Source: Tenacibaculum maritimum NCIMB 2154 (GTDB lineage: Bacteria; Bacteroidota; Bacteroidia; Flavobacteriales; Flavobacteriaceae). Taken from it: a DNA stretch of 64,000 nt. Position 1 is the stretch's first letter. Each line of letters opens with the position of its first letter. The notes beneath the pieces are model-generated. The model made no database searches. It saw only the letters and a program-made list of their open reading frames with translations, and was not told the DNA's origin. Both the position numbers and the translations under genes were made by a program. Shown piece by piece: positions 35,703 through 45,604 of the stretch. The DNA lies in assembly GCF_900119795.1 (NCBI RefSeq), contig NZ_LT634361.1, positions 3,023,001 through 3,087,000 on the forward strand, read 5' to 3'.

Positions 35703-38084
35703 TTAGAACTTTAATGTTGCACTTAATAAAAAGTTTCTTGTTGCCTGTGGGTAATAACCAGCTCCATCACCTGTTGCTTCCCCTATAATATTTCCTAAGT
35801 CGTCTTCAACATCGTATTCGTAGGTATAATAATACCCTCTATCAACATATTTCTTATTAAAAATATTATTAACTAGCCCCGTTAATACAATAGATTTAAA
35901 AATTTTATTCGTTTTAATTTCATAAACGATATTAAAATCACTTGTAAAATAATCTTCAAGCTTGTCTGAATCAGAAATTCTGCCTTGCAAATTCCCCATA
36001 TATTGATCTCCTACATATTTAGATAAAAAAGCCAATTGTAAATTAGAAGTTGGTTGATATACAAACGTATTTCCAAAAACCATACTAGGCGAATTTGAAA
36101 TAGTAGTGTTCCCTAAATTTTCCAAAGTTCCATTTACAAGAGCGTAGAAGTTTCTATTTTTATTCTGACTAAATGCAATATTAGGTTGCATTTTTACTTG
36201 TGTTGATAGCATAATATCTGCATCAACCTCTAGCCCTAAGCGATAACTCTCACCACTAGTTGCCCTAATAAACCCTCCCACATCATCAATAGCTCCAGTT
36301 AAAACCAATTGATTCTGATAATCCATCAAATAAACATTGGTACTTAATTTAACAACATCATTCTTCAATCTCCAACCTAACTCATAATCATGTAAACTTT
36401 CATGTTGTGTAGTTCCTCCTTCAAAATCATTTCTATTAGGCTCTCTATTAGCCCTAGCATAAGAAAGGTAAAAGCTATTTTGATTATCTAAGTCATACGT
36501 AATTCCTGCTTTGGGATTGAAAAAATTAAAATTAGTATCCACATTAATTGGCTTTCGCTTAGAGGTCAATCCAACAGTTTTATAATTAACAAATCTCCCT
36601 TGCATATCTATATATGCTTTTACACGATCTGAAAGGTTAAAAATAACCTTCGAAAAAATATTCCAATCTGTTTTTTTTGAACTACTTTCATAATAGCGAT
36701 CCCTAATCCTTGTATTAGCAGCCAAATCACTTCCCCAGATTACCTCTCCATAATGATCGTTCTTATAATTACTATACGAGAGTCCTGATACAAATTCAAC
36801 CTTCTCACTTTTATAGGTTGAAGTTCCATTAGCAACATAAAAATGATTATCTAGCCAACGGTTCACAATAACATCACTATCATCAACAATTAAATTATTA
36901 AAAGTTTCAGCCTTTTCTTTTTCCTTAAACTGCTCGAAGTAGCCTTTTCCTCTAGTATAATTCAAACTGACATTAGTACTCCATTTGCTATTCAATTTTT
37001 CATTCCAATGCACTTGATAATGATCTTGCTGATAATTATCTGTTTCGTTCTCATACGTATAAGGATTCTGGCGACGATTTTCTTTCAATTGAGTAGCGTT
37101 TAATCCAGCCCAAGCTTGGTAAGTTTGCTCTTTCCCTCCAAAAACCAGTGCTTTAACTAAGGTATTATCATCCGTATAATTTCCCTGCAAGAAGTACGAT
37201 TTCAAATCAGTAAAAGCCCTATCCACATAACCATCAGAATAAATATTAGAAAACCTTCCTGATAATTCGAAATGATCATTCAGTTTACCTGTAGTGTATT
37301 TTACAGTATGTTTTCGAGTACCATACGAACCAAAAGCATTTGAAATTTCTCCACCAGATTTTTCAGAAATAGCATCTGTTAGTATATTTAAACTAGCCCC
37401 GAAAGCTCCTGAGCCATTAGTAGAAGTACCTACCCCCCTTTGCAATTGTAAGCTTTGCGTAGAGGAAGCAAAATCTCCCATATTTACCCAAAAAGTTCCT
37501 TGACTTTCGGCATCATTATAAGGAATTCCATTTACAGTAACATTTATTCTAGAGGCATCAGATCCACGCACACGCATATATGTATAACCAATACCCGCCC
37601 CAGCGTCTGAAGACGAAATAACATTGGGCAAGTATTTCATCAAAATAGGAATATCCTGTCCCAAGTTACGCTTAGCTATTTCTTTTTTTGTGAGATTGGA
37701 ATGACTAACAGGGGCATCAGCCTTTACACGAACAGCAGAAACCAAAACTTCATCTAAAAAATTTTGATTAGGAGCTAACACAATATTTATTCGCATATCT
37801 CGACTCACAGTTACTATTTTATCAATTGTCTTAAAGCCTATATAAGACACTTTTAGCGCATAAGTTCCTTTATGAAGCGCTAATTGAAAATTACCATCAA
37901 AACCCGTTGCACCTCCTCTACCTAAATCTTCAATAAGTATAGAAGCTCCTACTAAAGGTGTTCCTGATTCATTAACGACTTTTCCTGAGAGCATAAAAGT
38001 TTGCGCATTGACTTCCAATACAGCAAATAATAAAACTAAAAAAGTTACTATCTTCACTTTTTTAATAAAAGACATCGGTCTCAT
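35703..38084 (-). CDS. TonB-dependent outer-membrane receptor, predicted for thiamine compounds
   Basis: The 793-residue protein has a signal peptide (to about residue 28, EVNAQ) and a carboxypeptidase-regulatory-like domain (about 30-115: LSGKVVNESGTPLVGASILI). The plug domain follows (about 120-235; YMRVRGSDASRINVTVNGIPYND), then a 22-strand-type barrel. It imports a scarce nutrient across the outer membrane with TonB energy. The substrate is inferred from the TPP riboswitch in its leader: thiamine, its phosphate or a precursor. It is transcribed alone, with a terminator after it; ArfB lies upstream of the riboswitch. Confidence 0.88.
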   Translation of the reverse strand: MRPMSFIKKVKIVTFLVLLFAVLEVNAQTFMLSGKVVNESGTPLVGASILIEDLGRGGATGFDGNFQLALHKGTYALKVSYIGFKTIDKIVTVSRDMRINIVLAPNQNFLDEVLVSAVRVKADAPVSHSNLTKKEIAKRNLGQDIPILMKYLPNVISSSDAGAGIGYTYMRVRGSDASRINVTVNGIPYNDAESQGTFWVNMGDFASSTQSLQLQRGVGTSTNGSGAFGASLNILTDAISEKSGGEISNAFGSYGTRKHTVKYTTGKLNDHFELSGRFSNIYSDGYVDRAFTDLKSYFLQGNYTDDNTLVKALVFGGKEQTYQAWAGLNATQLKENRRQNPYTYENETDNYQQDHYQVHWNEKLNSKWSTNVSLNYTRGKGYFEQFKEKEKAETFNNLIVDDSDVIVNRWLDNHFYVANGTSTYKSEKVEFVSGLSYSNYKNDHYGEVIWGSDLAANTRIRDRYYESSSKKTDWNIFSKVIFNLSDRVKAYIDMQGRFVNYKTVGLTSKRKPINVDTNFNFFNPKAGITYDLDNQNSFYLSYARANREPNRNDFEGGTTQHESLHDYELGWRLKNDVVKLSTNVYLMDYQNQLVLTGAIDDVGGFIRATSGESYRLGLEVDADIMLSTQVKMQPNIAFSQNKNRNFYALVNGTLENLGNTTISNSPSMVFGNTFVYQPTSNLQLAFLSKYVGDQYMGNLQGRISDSDKLEDYFTSDFNIVYEIKTNKIFKSIVLTGLVNNIFNKKYVDRGYYYTYEYDVEDDLGNIIGEATGDGAGYYPQATRNFLLSATLKF

Positions 38085-38189
38085 TTCTAATAAAATAAAA
38101 GCGAATAAAAAGAGGTAATTATCCTATTGTTTGAATAATTAGTTTTTACAACTGATTAAAAACACCTATGTATGGTATTTATAAACGTT

Positions 38190-38284
38190 TACATTCCCTT
38201 GGCAGCATTACTTGCCCAGGTTCATTGGGTATGATCTCAGCCTTGTCTAAATAGTATATTTATAAAAGCACCCCTTTATGAGAA
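38190..38284 (-). promoter_or_regulatory. TPP (THI-box) riboswitch in the leader of the TonB receptor
   Basis: Read on the minus strand, the leader has the conserved THI elements in order: GGGGTGC, then GGCTGAGATCATACCC, then GAACCTGGGCAAGTAATGCTGCC and AGGGAATG. These are the pyrimidine-sensing CTGAGA loop and the pyrophosphate-sensing helix of thiamine-pyrophosphate riboswitches. It lies about 105 bases upstream of the receptor start. TPP binding would repress expression, so the receptor is made when thiamine is short. Confidence 0.92.
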
Positions 38285-38336
38285 CGCAGCAAATGTATAA
38301 CGGATTTTTGATATAATAAGCAAAGAAACCATAAAT

Positions 38337-38741
38337 TTAATCAATTCTTGGTTTTTGACGCAACTGCTTTTTTAAAGAAGTGGTTTGCTTCTTTTGTAAT
38401 CTTTTTCTTACAGAAGCTTTAGTTGGCTTGGTTGCTTTTCTTCTTTTTGTTGCAGTAAGTGCTATTTTTATAAGCGCTATAAAACGTTGTATAACAATTT
38501 CTTTATTTCGATACTGACTGCGGGTTTCACCACATTCCAACACAATACAACTACTTTTAGTAAGTCTATTTTTTAAGCGCCTTGATATTAATTCTTTTTC
38601 CTCTGACGATAATGACAGACTACTGTGCAAATCAAAAGACAGTACTACTTTAGAAGATACCTTGTTAACATGCTGCCCCCCTGCTCCAGAGCTTCTAACA
38701 GCTTTGAATTGAAGTTCTCTTATAAGGTTCTCAATATTCAT
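38337..38741 (-). CDS. arfB: Peptide chain release-like factor ArfB / YaeJ
   Basis: This 134-residue protein has a class-I release-factor domain with the GGQ motif in RSSGAGGQHVNKVSSKVVL near residue 20, followed by a highly basic tail (KATKPTKASVRKRLQKKQ) that enters the empty mRNA channel. ArfB rescues ribosomes stalled on truncated mRNAs by hydrolysing the peptidyl-tRNA. It has no codon-recognition domain, as expected. It follows the NadR-like gene on the same strand after 36 bases. Confidence 0.92.
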   Translation of the reverse strand: MNIENLIRELQFKAVRSSGAGGQHVNKVSSKVVLSFDLHSSLSLSSEEKELISRRLKNRLTKSSCIVLECGETRSQYRNKEIVIQRFIALIKIALTATKRRKATKPTKASVRKRLQKKQTTSLKKQLRQKPRID

Positions 38742-38777
38742 TATACTCTTTATATGTTAGTGCTCACAAAAATACCT

Positions 38778-39431
38778 TTAATAATCTAAATTAAAAGGAT
38801 TTATCCCCTGATGCAAGAAATGCATATCTACATCTATTAGCGTATCAGAAAATGAATGCAGGTTTTTAGAAGACTCCAAAATAACATCAATAGCCTTTGT
38901 TGCTTTTTTTAAACGAGTTTCCTTATCTCCTTTTAACAGAATATAATTTTTATGATGTTTCTTTAAGGCTGTTTCAAAAGCCTCAAACATTTCCAATCGT
39001 TGTTCAGGTCTATCTCGCAAATCATCTTCTTCCCAAGGAGTATCTATATAAGTTAATAAATACAAATCATATTCATTTTCTCGGGCTGCTTCATCCAGTC
39101 TAGGATCAACGAATCCGCCATAAAATTCTTCCGAATACACTTTAGTTTCTAGTAGATCCGTATCACAAATCAAAATTTTATCAGCTTTTTCTGCTAGCTC
39201 ATTTTCTAATCTCATTTGCCCTTCAGCAATAGGAATCAAATCATCTTGCTCACATGTTTTCCGTTCATTATTCCATTTATTTTGTAAATACTCCCGAGCA
39301 TATTCAGGAGCCCAAACAGTATTGTAATAGCGAGCTAATTGCCTAGATAATGTTGTTTTTCCAGTTGATTCTGGACCAAATAAAACAACTTTTATAATAT
39401 GGACTGGTTTTTGTTTAAGATTTTTCTCCAT
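38778..39431 (-). CDS. NadR-like P-loop kinase
   Basis: The 217-residue cytoplasmic ATPase has a P-loop GPESTGKTTLSRQLA near residue 18 and the following WAPEYAREYL that marks the kinase domain of NadR/ribosylnicotinamide kinases. An ICDTDLLETKVYSE segment probably acts as a Walker-B-like site. The nucleotidyltransferase and HTH parts of full NadR are missing. The gene overlaps the end of the PnuC gene by 40 bases, so the pair is translated together: a permease with the kinase that would trap its substrate. Nicotinamide riboside is the usual substrate, but a thiamine-type role cannot be excluded given the neighbouring TPP riboswitch. Confidence 0.78.
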   Translation of the reverse strand: MEKNLKQKPVHIIKVVLFGPESTGKTTLSRQLARYYNTVWAPEYAREYLQNKWNNERKTCEQDDLIPIAEGQMRLENELAEKADKILICDTDLLETKVYSEEFYGGFVDPRLDEAARENEYDLYLLTYIDTPWEEDDLRDRPEQRLEMFEAFETALKKHHKNYILLKGDKETRLKKATKAIDVILESSKNLHSFSDTLIDVDMHFLHQGINPFNLDY

Positions 39432-40045
39432 GATAAATATCCTGAAATTGCTATGAACGTAAATATTAAATATTGAAAGCTTGTAAATGTAAACCCTTTG
39501 TAAAAATAAAGAGGAATGGAAATAAGATCACCTATGATCCAGTAAGTCCAATTTTCTATTTTTCGCTTTGCCATCAACCACATTCCTACAAAAAATATAG
39601 CAGTAGTAACGGTATCTATATAAGCTATTAAACCATTCCATTTATCAAAAAAACGATAGATCATGAATACAAAAAACAAGGTTCCTATAAAAATCAAAAT
39701 ACTCATTTTTTGCTCTCTAACAGTCGTTCTACTTATTGGGGTTACGTGAGTTTCATCTACTTTTTGGGTCCAAATATACCATCCATAAATACTCATTATA
39801 AAATAGTACGCATTAATCATCATATCTCCTAAAAGCCCCCATTTTAACAATAAATAAACGAAAATAGAAGTGCTAATTAGCCCCGTAGGAAACACCCAAA
39901 TCTTGTTTTTTTTAGAAAACCAAACAGATAAAAGTCCGAAGATAATTGCAATAACTTCCAAAGAAATATCAATTACCGAAGAACTTGCATACTGGGCAAA
40001 TAAGTAATTAAAAATCGAGTTCATATAATTTGGTAAAGACTCCAA
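39392..40045 (-). CDS. pnuC: PnuC-family vitamin permease
   Basis: This 217-residue inner-membrane protein has about seven hydrophobic helices and family signatures in WVFPTGLISTSIFVYLLLKW, then INAYYFIMSIYGWYIW and later WIIGDLISIPLYFYKGF. PnuC carriers facilitate uptake of nicotinamide riboside; close relatives (PnuT, PnuX) carry thiamine or riboflavin. Its 40-base overlap with the NadR-like kinase gene favours nicotinamide riboside uptake. Nearness to the TPP-controlled receptor leaves PnuT possible. Met8 (40024) is an alternative start. Confidence 0.85.
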   Translation of the reverse strand: MESLPNYMNSIFNYLFAQYASSSVIDISLEVIAIIFGLLSVWFSKKNKIWVFPTGLISTSIFVYLLLKWGLLGDMMINAYYFIMSIYGWYIWTQKVDETHVTPISRTTVREQKMSILIFIGTLFFVFMIYRFFDKWNGLIAYIDTVTTAIFFVGMWLMAKRKIENWTYWIIGDLISIPLYFYKGFTFTSFQYLIFTFIAISGYLSWRKILNKNQSIL

Positions 40046-40097
40046 ATGTAGTGAGTTCTATTCATATACCAACTTTATAATAAAAAAACCTACTATG

Positions 40098-40724
40098 CTA
40101 ATACGCATATACACAAGTAAAACCATCAAATTCTAAAAAATGGACATCATAAACTGTGCACCTGCCATCAAACCTAACTTCTCCAGTTGTTTTAGCATCA
40201 GAAAATTTAAAATCTTCAATATAGATGTGCTCTAAAAAAAGTAATTTCTTTTTGCCATATATTTTATATAGACTCTCCTTAGCTCCCCAAACAATGGTCA
40301 ACTTACTAATCAAAGCACTAGCATTGGCAATGGTTCTATATTCTTCAATAGGGGTAAATTTAGGCGCTATTCTTAAAATTTTATCGCGTTGTTTTTCAAT
40401 ATCGATACCAACAGGTTTTTCGTCAGAAATTATAATTCCTGAAAAAATAAAAGAGTGCGTTATAGAAATAAATTTTCCATCTTTTAGGTGCGGTTTTCCA
40501 AAATCATCATAAATTAAATCTGCGTCATTATACCCTGCTTCTTTGAGCAAATGGCGTACACTTAGAAAAGCTCTCTGATGCAACTCTGACTTCATTTTGT
40601 CTAAACGGACTTGACTTTCGCTACCTAAAACGACCTCCTTACATAATGCCTCAAAAGATTCTTCAATCTTCCAAATCAATACTTTAGTAGTAGTGTTAAT
40701 CGTTAATCTTTTATAAACAGGCAT
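40098..40724 (-). CDS. 4'-phosphopantetheinyl transferase superfamily protein
   Basis: The 208-residue protein has the Sfp/AcpT-type motifs: GIDIEKQRDKILRIAPKFTP near residue 105 and WGAKESLYKIYG near 150, which hold the magnesium ligands and the CoA-binding lysine. It transfers phosphopantetheine from CoA to a carrier protein serine, activating acyl or peptidyl carrier proteins. No carrier or synthase gene is nearby. It is divergent from ahcY and 52 bases upstream of the PnuC gene on the same strand. Confidence 0.88.
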   Translation of the reverse strand: MPVYKRLTINTTTKVLIWKIEESFEALCKEVVLGSESQVRLDKMKSELHQRAFLSVRHLLKEAGYNDADLIYDDFGKPHLKDGKFISITHSFIFSGIIISDEKPVGIDIEKQRDKILRIAPKFTPIEEYRTIANASALISKLTIVWGAKESLYKIYGKKKLLFLEHIYIEDFKFSDAKTTGEVRFDGRCTVYDVHFLEFDGFTCVYAY

Positions 40725-40744
40725 AGACTTATAAAGTTATTTTG

Positions 40745-40752
40745 TACTTTTG
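40745..40752 (+). promoter_or_regulatory. -7 box (TACTTTTG) upstream of ahcY
   Basis: Plus-strand TACTTTTG about 35 bases before the ahcY start matches TAnnTTTG. The -33 element is not clear. Confidence 0.45.
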
Positions 40753-40787
40753 CGACTCTAAATTTAGAAGAATAAATATACAAAAAG

Positions 40788-42104
40788 ATGAGCACAAAAT
40801 CGACTACATACGTACCTTTTAAAGTTAAAGATATTTCTTTAGCTGATTGGGGTAGAAAAGAAATTGAACTAGCAGAAGCTGAGATGCCTGGTTTAATGAG
40901 TCTTAGAGAAGAATATAAAGATGAGCAGCCTTTAAAAGGGGCTAGAATTGCAGGCTGTTTACACATGACAATCCAAACAGCTGTTTTGATTGAAACTTTA
41001 CAAGCTTTAGGTGCTGAGGTTACTTGGAGCTCTTGTAACATATTTTCTACCCAAGATCAAGCTGCCGCTGCAATTGCTGCTACTGGAACTCCTGTATATG
41101 CATGGAAAGACATGACAGAAGAAGAATTTGACTGGTGTATTGAACAAACATTGTTTTTTGGAGAAGACAAAAAGCCTTTAAATATGATTTTAGATGATGG
41201 TGGAGATTTAACAAACATGGTTTTAGATAGATATCCAGAGCTAGCAGAAGGAATCAATGGTTTGTCTGAAGAAACTACTACGGGAGTACATCGTTTATAT
41301 GAACGTGTAAAGAATGGAACACTACCTATGCCTGCCATTAACGTAAATGATTCCGTAACAAAATCTAAATTTGACAACAAATACGGATGTAAAGAATCTG
41401 CTGTAGATGCCATTCGTAGAGCTACAGATGTAATGTTAGCAGGTAAACGTGTTACTGTTTGTGGATATGGCGATGTTGGTAAAGGTACGGCCGCTTCTTT
41501 TAAAGGTGCTGGAAGTATTGTTACCGTAACAGAAATAGACCCTATCTGTGCGTTACAAGCTGCCATGGATGGGTTTGAAGTTAAAAAACTTGAAACAGTA
41601 GTAGCTAATAGTGATATTATTATTACAACTACTGGAAATAAGGATATCGTTCAAGGACGTCATTTCGAAGCGATGAAAGATAAAACAATCGTTTGTAATA
41701 TTGGTCACTTTGATAATGAAATTGACATGGCTTGGTTAAATAGTAATTTTGGAGATACAAAAGATACCATCAAACCTCAAGTAGATAAATATAATGTAAA
41801 CGGAAACGATATTATTATTCTAGCGGAAGGGCGTTTAGTTAACCTAGGCTGCGCAACAGGACATCCTAGCTTTGTAATGTCTAACTCATTTACCAACCAA
41901 ACATTAGCTCAAATTGAATTATGGAATAACAAGGAGGCTTACGGAAATGAAGTATATATGCTACCTAAACACTTAGATGAAAAGGTGGCTAAGTTACATT
42001 TAGCTAAAATTGGAGTTGAATTAACGGAACTACGCGAAGAACAAGCTTCTTATATCGGCGTAACTGTTGAGGGTCCTTTTAAGCCTGAACATTATAGATA
42101 CTAA
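40788..42104 (+). CDS. ahcY: Adenosylhomocysteinase
   Basis: The 438-residue NAD-dependent enzyme splits S-adenosylhomocysteine into adenosine and homocysteine, keeping methylation reactions going. Motifs are clear: the early [41 protein letters not shown], the NAD-binding [15 protein letters not shown] near residue 225, and the C-terminal KPEHYRY ending typical of the family. Length is normal. It is monocistronic, with a terminator downstream. Confidence 0.97.
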   Translation: MSTKSTTYVPFKVKDISLADWGRKEIELAEAEMPGLMSLREEYKDEQPLKGARIAGCLHMTIQTAVLIETLQALGAEVTWSSCNIFSTQDQAAAAIAATGTPVYAWKDMTEEEFDWCIEQTLFFGEDKKPLNMILDDGGDLTNMVLDRYPELAEGINGLSEETTTGVHRLYERVKNGTLPMPAINVNDSVTKSKFDNKYGCKESAVDAIRRATDVMLAGKRVTVCGYGDVGKGTAASFKGAGSIVTVTEIDPICALQAAMDGFEVKKLETVVANSDIIITTTGNKDIVQGRHFEAMKDKTIVCNIGHFDNEIDMAWLNSNFGDTKDTIKPQVDKYNVNGNDIIILAEGRLVNLGCATGHPSFVMSNSFTNQTLAQIELWNNKEAYGNEVYMLPKHLDEKVAKLHLAKIGVELTELREEQASYIGVTVEGPFKPEHYRY

Positions 42105-42163
42105 GAAACATAAATAAAAGCATTTAATTTATTTATAGTTAGTTGATTTATCAATTTCTAATT

Positions 42164-42195
42164 CCCTCTTGTAAAAATTACAAGAGGTTTTTTTA
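42164..42195 (+). terminator. Terminator after ahcY
   Basis: The stem CCTCTTGTA / TACAAGAGG with a 5-base loop is followed by a run of seven T, about 60 bases after ahcY. Confidence 0.9.
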
Positions 42196-42217
42196 TTGAA
42201 ATTGAATTTTATAAAAA

Positions 42218-42248
42218 AGAAACTGTTGTTCCGAACAGTTTCTTTTAA
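42218..42248 (-). terminator. Terminator of the thioredoxin-like lipoprotein gene
   Basis: The stem AAGAAACTGTT / AACAGTTTCTT around a short loop is followed on the minus strand by T residues, just downstream of the gene at 42290-43300. Confidence 0.75.
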
Positions 42249-42289
42249 TATTTTAATTGATGATAGTTTTAAGACTGATGAATATGATC

Positions 42290-43300
42290 TTAAATACTCA
42301 ATGAATCAAATAATTTAACCAAATTAGGATCAGAAGGTCTTGGAGCACTCGCATCTACGATATTTCCTTCTGGATCTAATAAAATAAATCTTGGTATTCC
42401 AGAAACTCTATATGCATTCATAAATGACCTATCTCCCTTTGCATATAATTGAGTACCTGTCATCTTTTTATCTACGATCATTTTTTTCCAAGCATTGTAA
42501 TCTTTTTCTCTATCTACAGAAATACTGACAAACTCAATATTTTTACCATGATATTTTTCTTCTACTTCTTTTAAATGAGGAATTTCTTGCTTGCATGGAT
42601 TACACCAAGTAGCCCATAAATCGATATATACATACTTTCCTTTTAAATCATCTAATGATGTCGTTTTTCCATTGTTATTTTCATAATTAACAAACTTAGG
42701 AGAAGCCACACCTTTAGCCAATTTTTCATTAATGTAAGCTTTCTCAGCATAAATTTGCTCCATTTCTTTTCTTATATTTTCAATGTTACTTCTTTGCTCT
42801 GCAACAAAATCAGCATTCTTAAAATTTTCTTTTTCTATTCTCTGATCAAAATCAGCTACAAAAGTCTTTATTTTCGCATCAAAATCTTTCTTAGGCAACT
42901 CAAAAATAGTAGGGTCTGTAAAAAGTCTCATTTCCAATGCTGTTGATTTCACTAAAAATTTACTTTCTTCAGCTCCCTCTCCCGTAAACGAAATTGTTTG
43001 ATCTAACTTTTTAGCATCTAAAGAAACCTTTATATCAGCTCCTTTTTTAAAATAAACAGCAGTATATTCTTTTCCATCAAAAATAGGATAAGCACCATCT
43101 TTTATCTTTAAAGTATCAGTAAAAGTTCCGTCTTCATTAACTGTTATTACTTTTTTATATCCAGTTTCGGGATTCATTACGGTTAATGAATTTGAATTTT
43201 TATTCTCAATCTTTCCTGAGAAGGTCGTATAATCTTTTGGCTCTCCTTTACAAGAGGCTAATAGTAATGCAATAAATGGGGCAAAAACTAATTTTTTCAT
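42290..43300 (-). CDS. TlpA-like thioredoxin-fold lipoprotein
   Basis: The 336-residue lipoprotein (lipobox LLASC) has an N-terminal DUF4369-like beta domain of about 100 residues (FSGKIENKNSNSLTV). A helical linker follows, then a thioredoxin/AhpC-TSA domain from about residue 190 with the redox motif WATWCNPCKQEIPHL and the cis-proline GIPRFILLD. It most likely acts as a periplasmic thiol-disulfide oxidoreductase, for example reducing apocytochrome c or protein disulfides. The partner is not visible; the DsbD gene farther along (47713) is a possible electron donor. Confidence 0.9.
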   Translation of the reverse strand: MKKLVFAPFIALLLASCKGEPKDYTTFSGKIENKNSNSLTVMNPETGYKKVITVNEDGTFTDTLKIKDGAYPIFDGKEYTAVYFKKGADIKVSLDAKKLDQTISFTGEGAEESKFLVKSTALEMRLFTDPTIFELPKKDFDAKIKTFVADFDQRIEKENFKNADFVAEQRSNIENIRKEMEQIYAEKAYINEKLAKGVASPKFVNYENNNGKTTSLDDLKGKYVYIDLWATWCNPCKQEIPHLKEVEEKYHGKNIEFVSISVDREKDYNAWKKMIVDKKMTGTQLYAKGDRSFMNAYRVSGIPRFILLDPEGNIVDASAPRPSDPNLVKLFDSLSI

Positions 43301-43374
43301 TATTTAAGGTTTTGTAATTTTCGATAAAAATAGGATTTATATTGCATATAAAGTCCTTTTTAAGAATATATTAA

Positions 43375-44910
43375 CTAGCCCAGCCAACCTTCTCTATCTA
43401 AGCTTCTATACTGAATTGCTTCTGCAATATGACTTGGTAAAATATCTTTTGAGCTTTCTAAATCAGCAATAGTCCTGGATACCTTAAGTATTCTATCGTA
43501 TGCTCTGGCTGATAAGTTGAGCTTTTCCATAGCATTTTTTATCAATAGTTGACTTTCTTCAGAAAGCTTACAAAACGCTCTAATTTGTTGCACCCCCATC
43601 TGAGCGTTGTAATGGATCGTATTAAAATCAGTAAACCTAGCTGACTGTATAATTCTTGCCGCAGTAACTCGCTTCCTTATCTGGATAGATGACTCCCCCT
43701 TTCTTTCTTCTGAAAGCTTTTTAAACGGAACAGGTGTCACCTCAATATGGATATCTATTCTATCTAATAAAGGACCGGATATTTTACTTAAATAACGCTG
43801 CATTTCTTGGGGAGAGGATGTCATGGGGGAAGAAGGATCATTAAAATAACCAGAGGGACTCGGATTCATACTTGCTACTAACATAAAACTACAAGGATAA
43901 GTAACCGTAAATTTTGCTCTAGAAATAGTTACCTCTCTATCTTCTAATGGTTGCCTCATGACTTCTAAAACAGTTCTTTTAAATTCAGGTAGTTCGTCTA
44001 GAAATAATACTCCATTGTGAGATAAGGATATTTCTCCTGGTTGTGGGTATTGCCCTCCTCCAACCAACGCTACATCAGAAATTGTATGATGAGGAGCTCG
44101 AAAAGGTCGCTGATGTACCAAACCTTTGCTTTTCGTTTTCCCCATAACGGAATGTATTTTTGTTGTTTCTAAAGCTTCATTTAGAGTCATTGGAGGAAGT
44201 ATTGAAGGTAGCCGTTTCGCTAACATTGTTTTACCAGCTCCTGGAGGACCTATTAAAATAATGTTATGACCGCCAGCCGCTGCAATTTCCATACAGCGTT
44301 TAATAGATTCTTGACCTTTCACATCTGAAAAATCGAATTCAGGAAAATGCAACTGATTATAAAACTCTTCATCAGCATCTACAATTGTAGGCACCAACTT
44401 TTTTTTACCATTAAAATGGTTTATTACCTCTGTAATATGCGCTACACCATATACTTCAATATCTTGTACTATAGCAGCTTCCTTTGCATTTTCTTTAGGA
44501 AGGATAAGGTATTTAAACCCTTCTTCTTTTGCCTTAATAGCTATTGGAAGCCCTCCTTTTATTGGCTGTAATTCCCCGTCTAAAGAAAGTTCTCCCATTA
44601 TCATATACGCTCCTATTTTTACAGATTCAATTTGATTGGATGCTGCTAGAATTCCTATTGCAATGGTTAAATCATAAGCTGCTCCTTCTTTACGAATATC
44701 TGCAGGAGCCATATTAATAATGATTTTTTTCCCTGGAAGCCTGTATCCATTGTTACGAAGTGCAGCAGAAATGCGATACGAACTTTCCCGTACAGCATTA
44801 TCTGGCAAGCCTACCAAATGATACCCTATTCCTTTATCTATATTAACCTCAACAGTAATGGTGGTTGCTGCTACTCCGAATAGTGCAGAGCCGTAAACTT
44901 TTACTAGCAT
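43375..44910 (-). CDS. YifB/ComM-like Mg-chelatase AAA ATPase
   Basis: The 511-residue protein has an N-terminal ChlI/Lon-like domain (about 1-170: GVAATTITVEVNIDKGIGYHLVGLPD) and a AAA+ core with Walker A GPPGAGKTMLAKRL near residue 218 and Walker B LFLDELPEF. The C-terminal Mg-chelatase domain ends ADLESSKDILPSHIAEAIQYR. Members such as ComM work in DNA uptake and branch migration during natural transformation; in most species the role is unproved. Length is as expected. It is monocistronic. Confidence 0.92.
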   Translation of the reverse strand: MLVKVYGSALFGVAATTITVEVNIDKGIGYHLVGLPDNAVRESSYRISAALRNNGYRLPGKKIIINMAPADIRKEGAAYDLTIAIGILAASNQIESVKIGAYMIMGELSLDGELQPIKGGLPIAIKAKEEGFKYLILPKENAKEAAIVQDIEVYGVAHITEVINHFNGKKKLVPTIVDADEEFYNQLHFPEFDFSDVKGQESIKRCMEIAAAGGHNIILIGPPGAGKTMLAKRLPSILPPMTLNEALETTKIHSVMGKTKSKGLVHQRPFRAPHHTISDVALVGGGQYPQPGEISLSHNGVLFLDELPEFKRTVLEVMRQPLEDREVTISRAKFTVTYPCSFMLVASMNPSPSGYFNDPSSPMTSSPQEMQRYLSKISGPLLDRIDIHIEVTPVPFKKLSEERKGESSIQIRKRVTAARIIQSARFTDFNTIHYNAQMGVQQIRAFCKLSEESQLLIKNAMEKLNLSARAYDRILKVSRTIADLESSKDILPSHIAEAIQYRSLDREGWLG

Positions 44911-45204
44911 ATTTTTTCTTTTTTGATAAAGATAAAGAAAAATTATCTTTTAAACACATTTCATAATTGATAAAAAAACCTCTTAATCAAACGTAAATTT
45001 AACTCAAAAGTTAATAATAATCAACGCTTTACACATATGAAACCTAGAATTAAATATAAAGACTTGATAGCTACTTGTTTTCTGTATTCAAAACATCTAT
45101 TTATTACTATAGTATCAGTTGTTACAAAAAATAGTTGTTGGCTTTGATTCTTTCAAAAAATTACAAGTCAACACATTCACTCTTCTTCATTACAATTTCT
45201 TATA
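44911..45204. other. Gene-free stretch before the C39 remnant
   Basis: This is about 290 bases, AT-rich, with no supported frame on either strand. It may be the extended decayed flank of the C39 peptidase remnant but I cannot read more of it. Confidence 0.4.
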
Positions 45205-45598
45205 TCAAACTGACATAGCATTAAGTTCAAGTAATAATAGAAAGCCTGTGCTATCAGATGTATCATCAGTCCAAGCGATTAAAAAATATTTATGAGAATA
45301 TTCTAAAAGCCCATGAGCAGGATCTTCAACGTAAATTTATAAGTGTAACTGCAAAATGTTTTTGCTGCTAAGGAACTATAAATGGTATTGGAGCTTACCA
45401 AGCTATCTAAAAAATGCGCATTCCAAGTGCCCTCATTTCGGTTGCGTCAGTAGCATCTGCAATTCCAGACATAGTAACACCAAGCATAGTGATTACAAAC
45501 CTATCTCTTAAAAACTCGCTAGAGAAGTTTTTCCTTTGAAATCTTGCTACCATTCTCAAACAAGTAGGTCCACAATCTCGGTTATCTATAAAAAGGAA
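45205..45598 (-). pseudogene. Broken peptidase-C39 domain (bacteriocin exporter type)
   Basis: On the minus strand, frame pieces restore a C39 peptidase. The first runs from RDCGPTCLRMVARFQRKNFS (catalytic Cys) through FVITMLGVTMSGIADATDA to a stop near 45407. In a second frame KHFAV supplies the His. A third gives VEDPAHGLLEYSHKYFLIAW, then STGFLLLLE, with the Asp after V-E, and ends at a stop at 45205-45207. All three catalytic residues survive, but frame changes and stops break the chain. Such domains cleave the double-glycine leader of bacteriocins and are normally fused to an ABC exporter, of which nothing is seen here. Confidence 0.7.
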
Positions 45599-45604
45599 AC
45601 TTTT

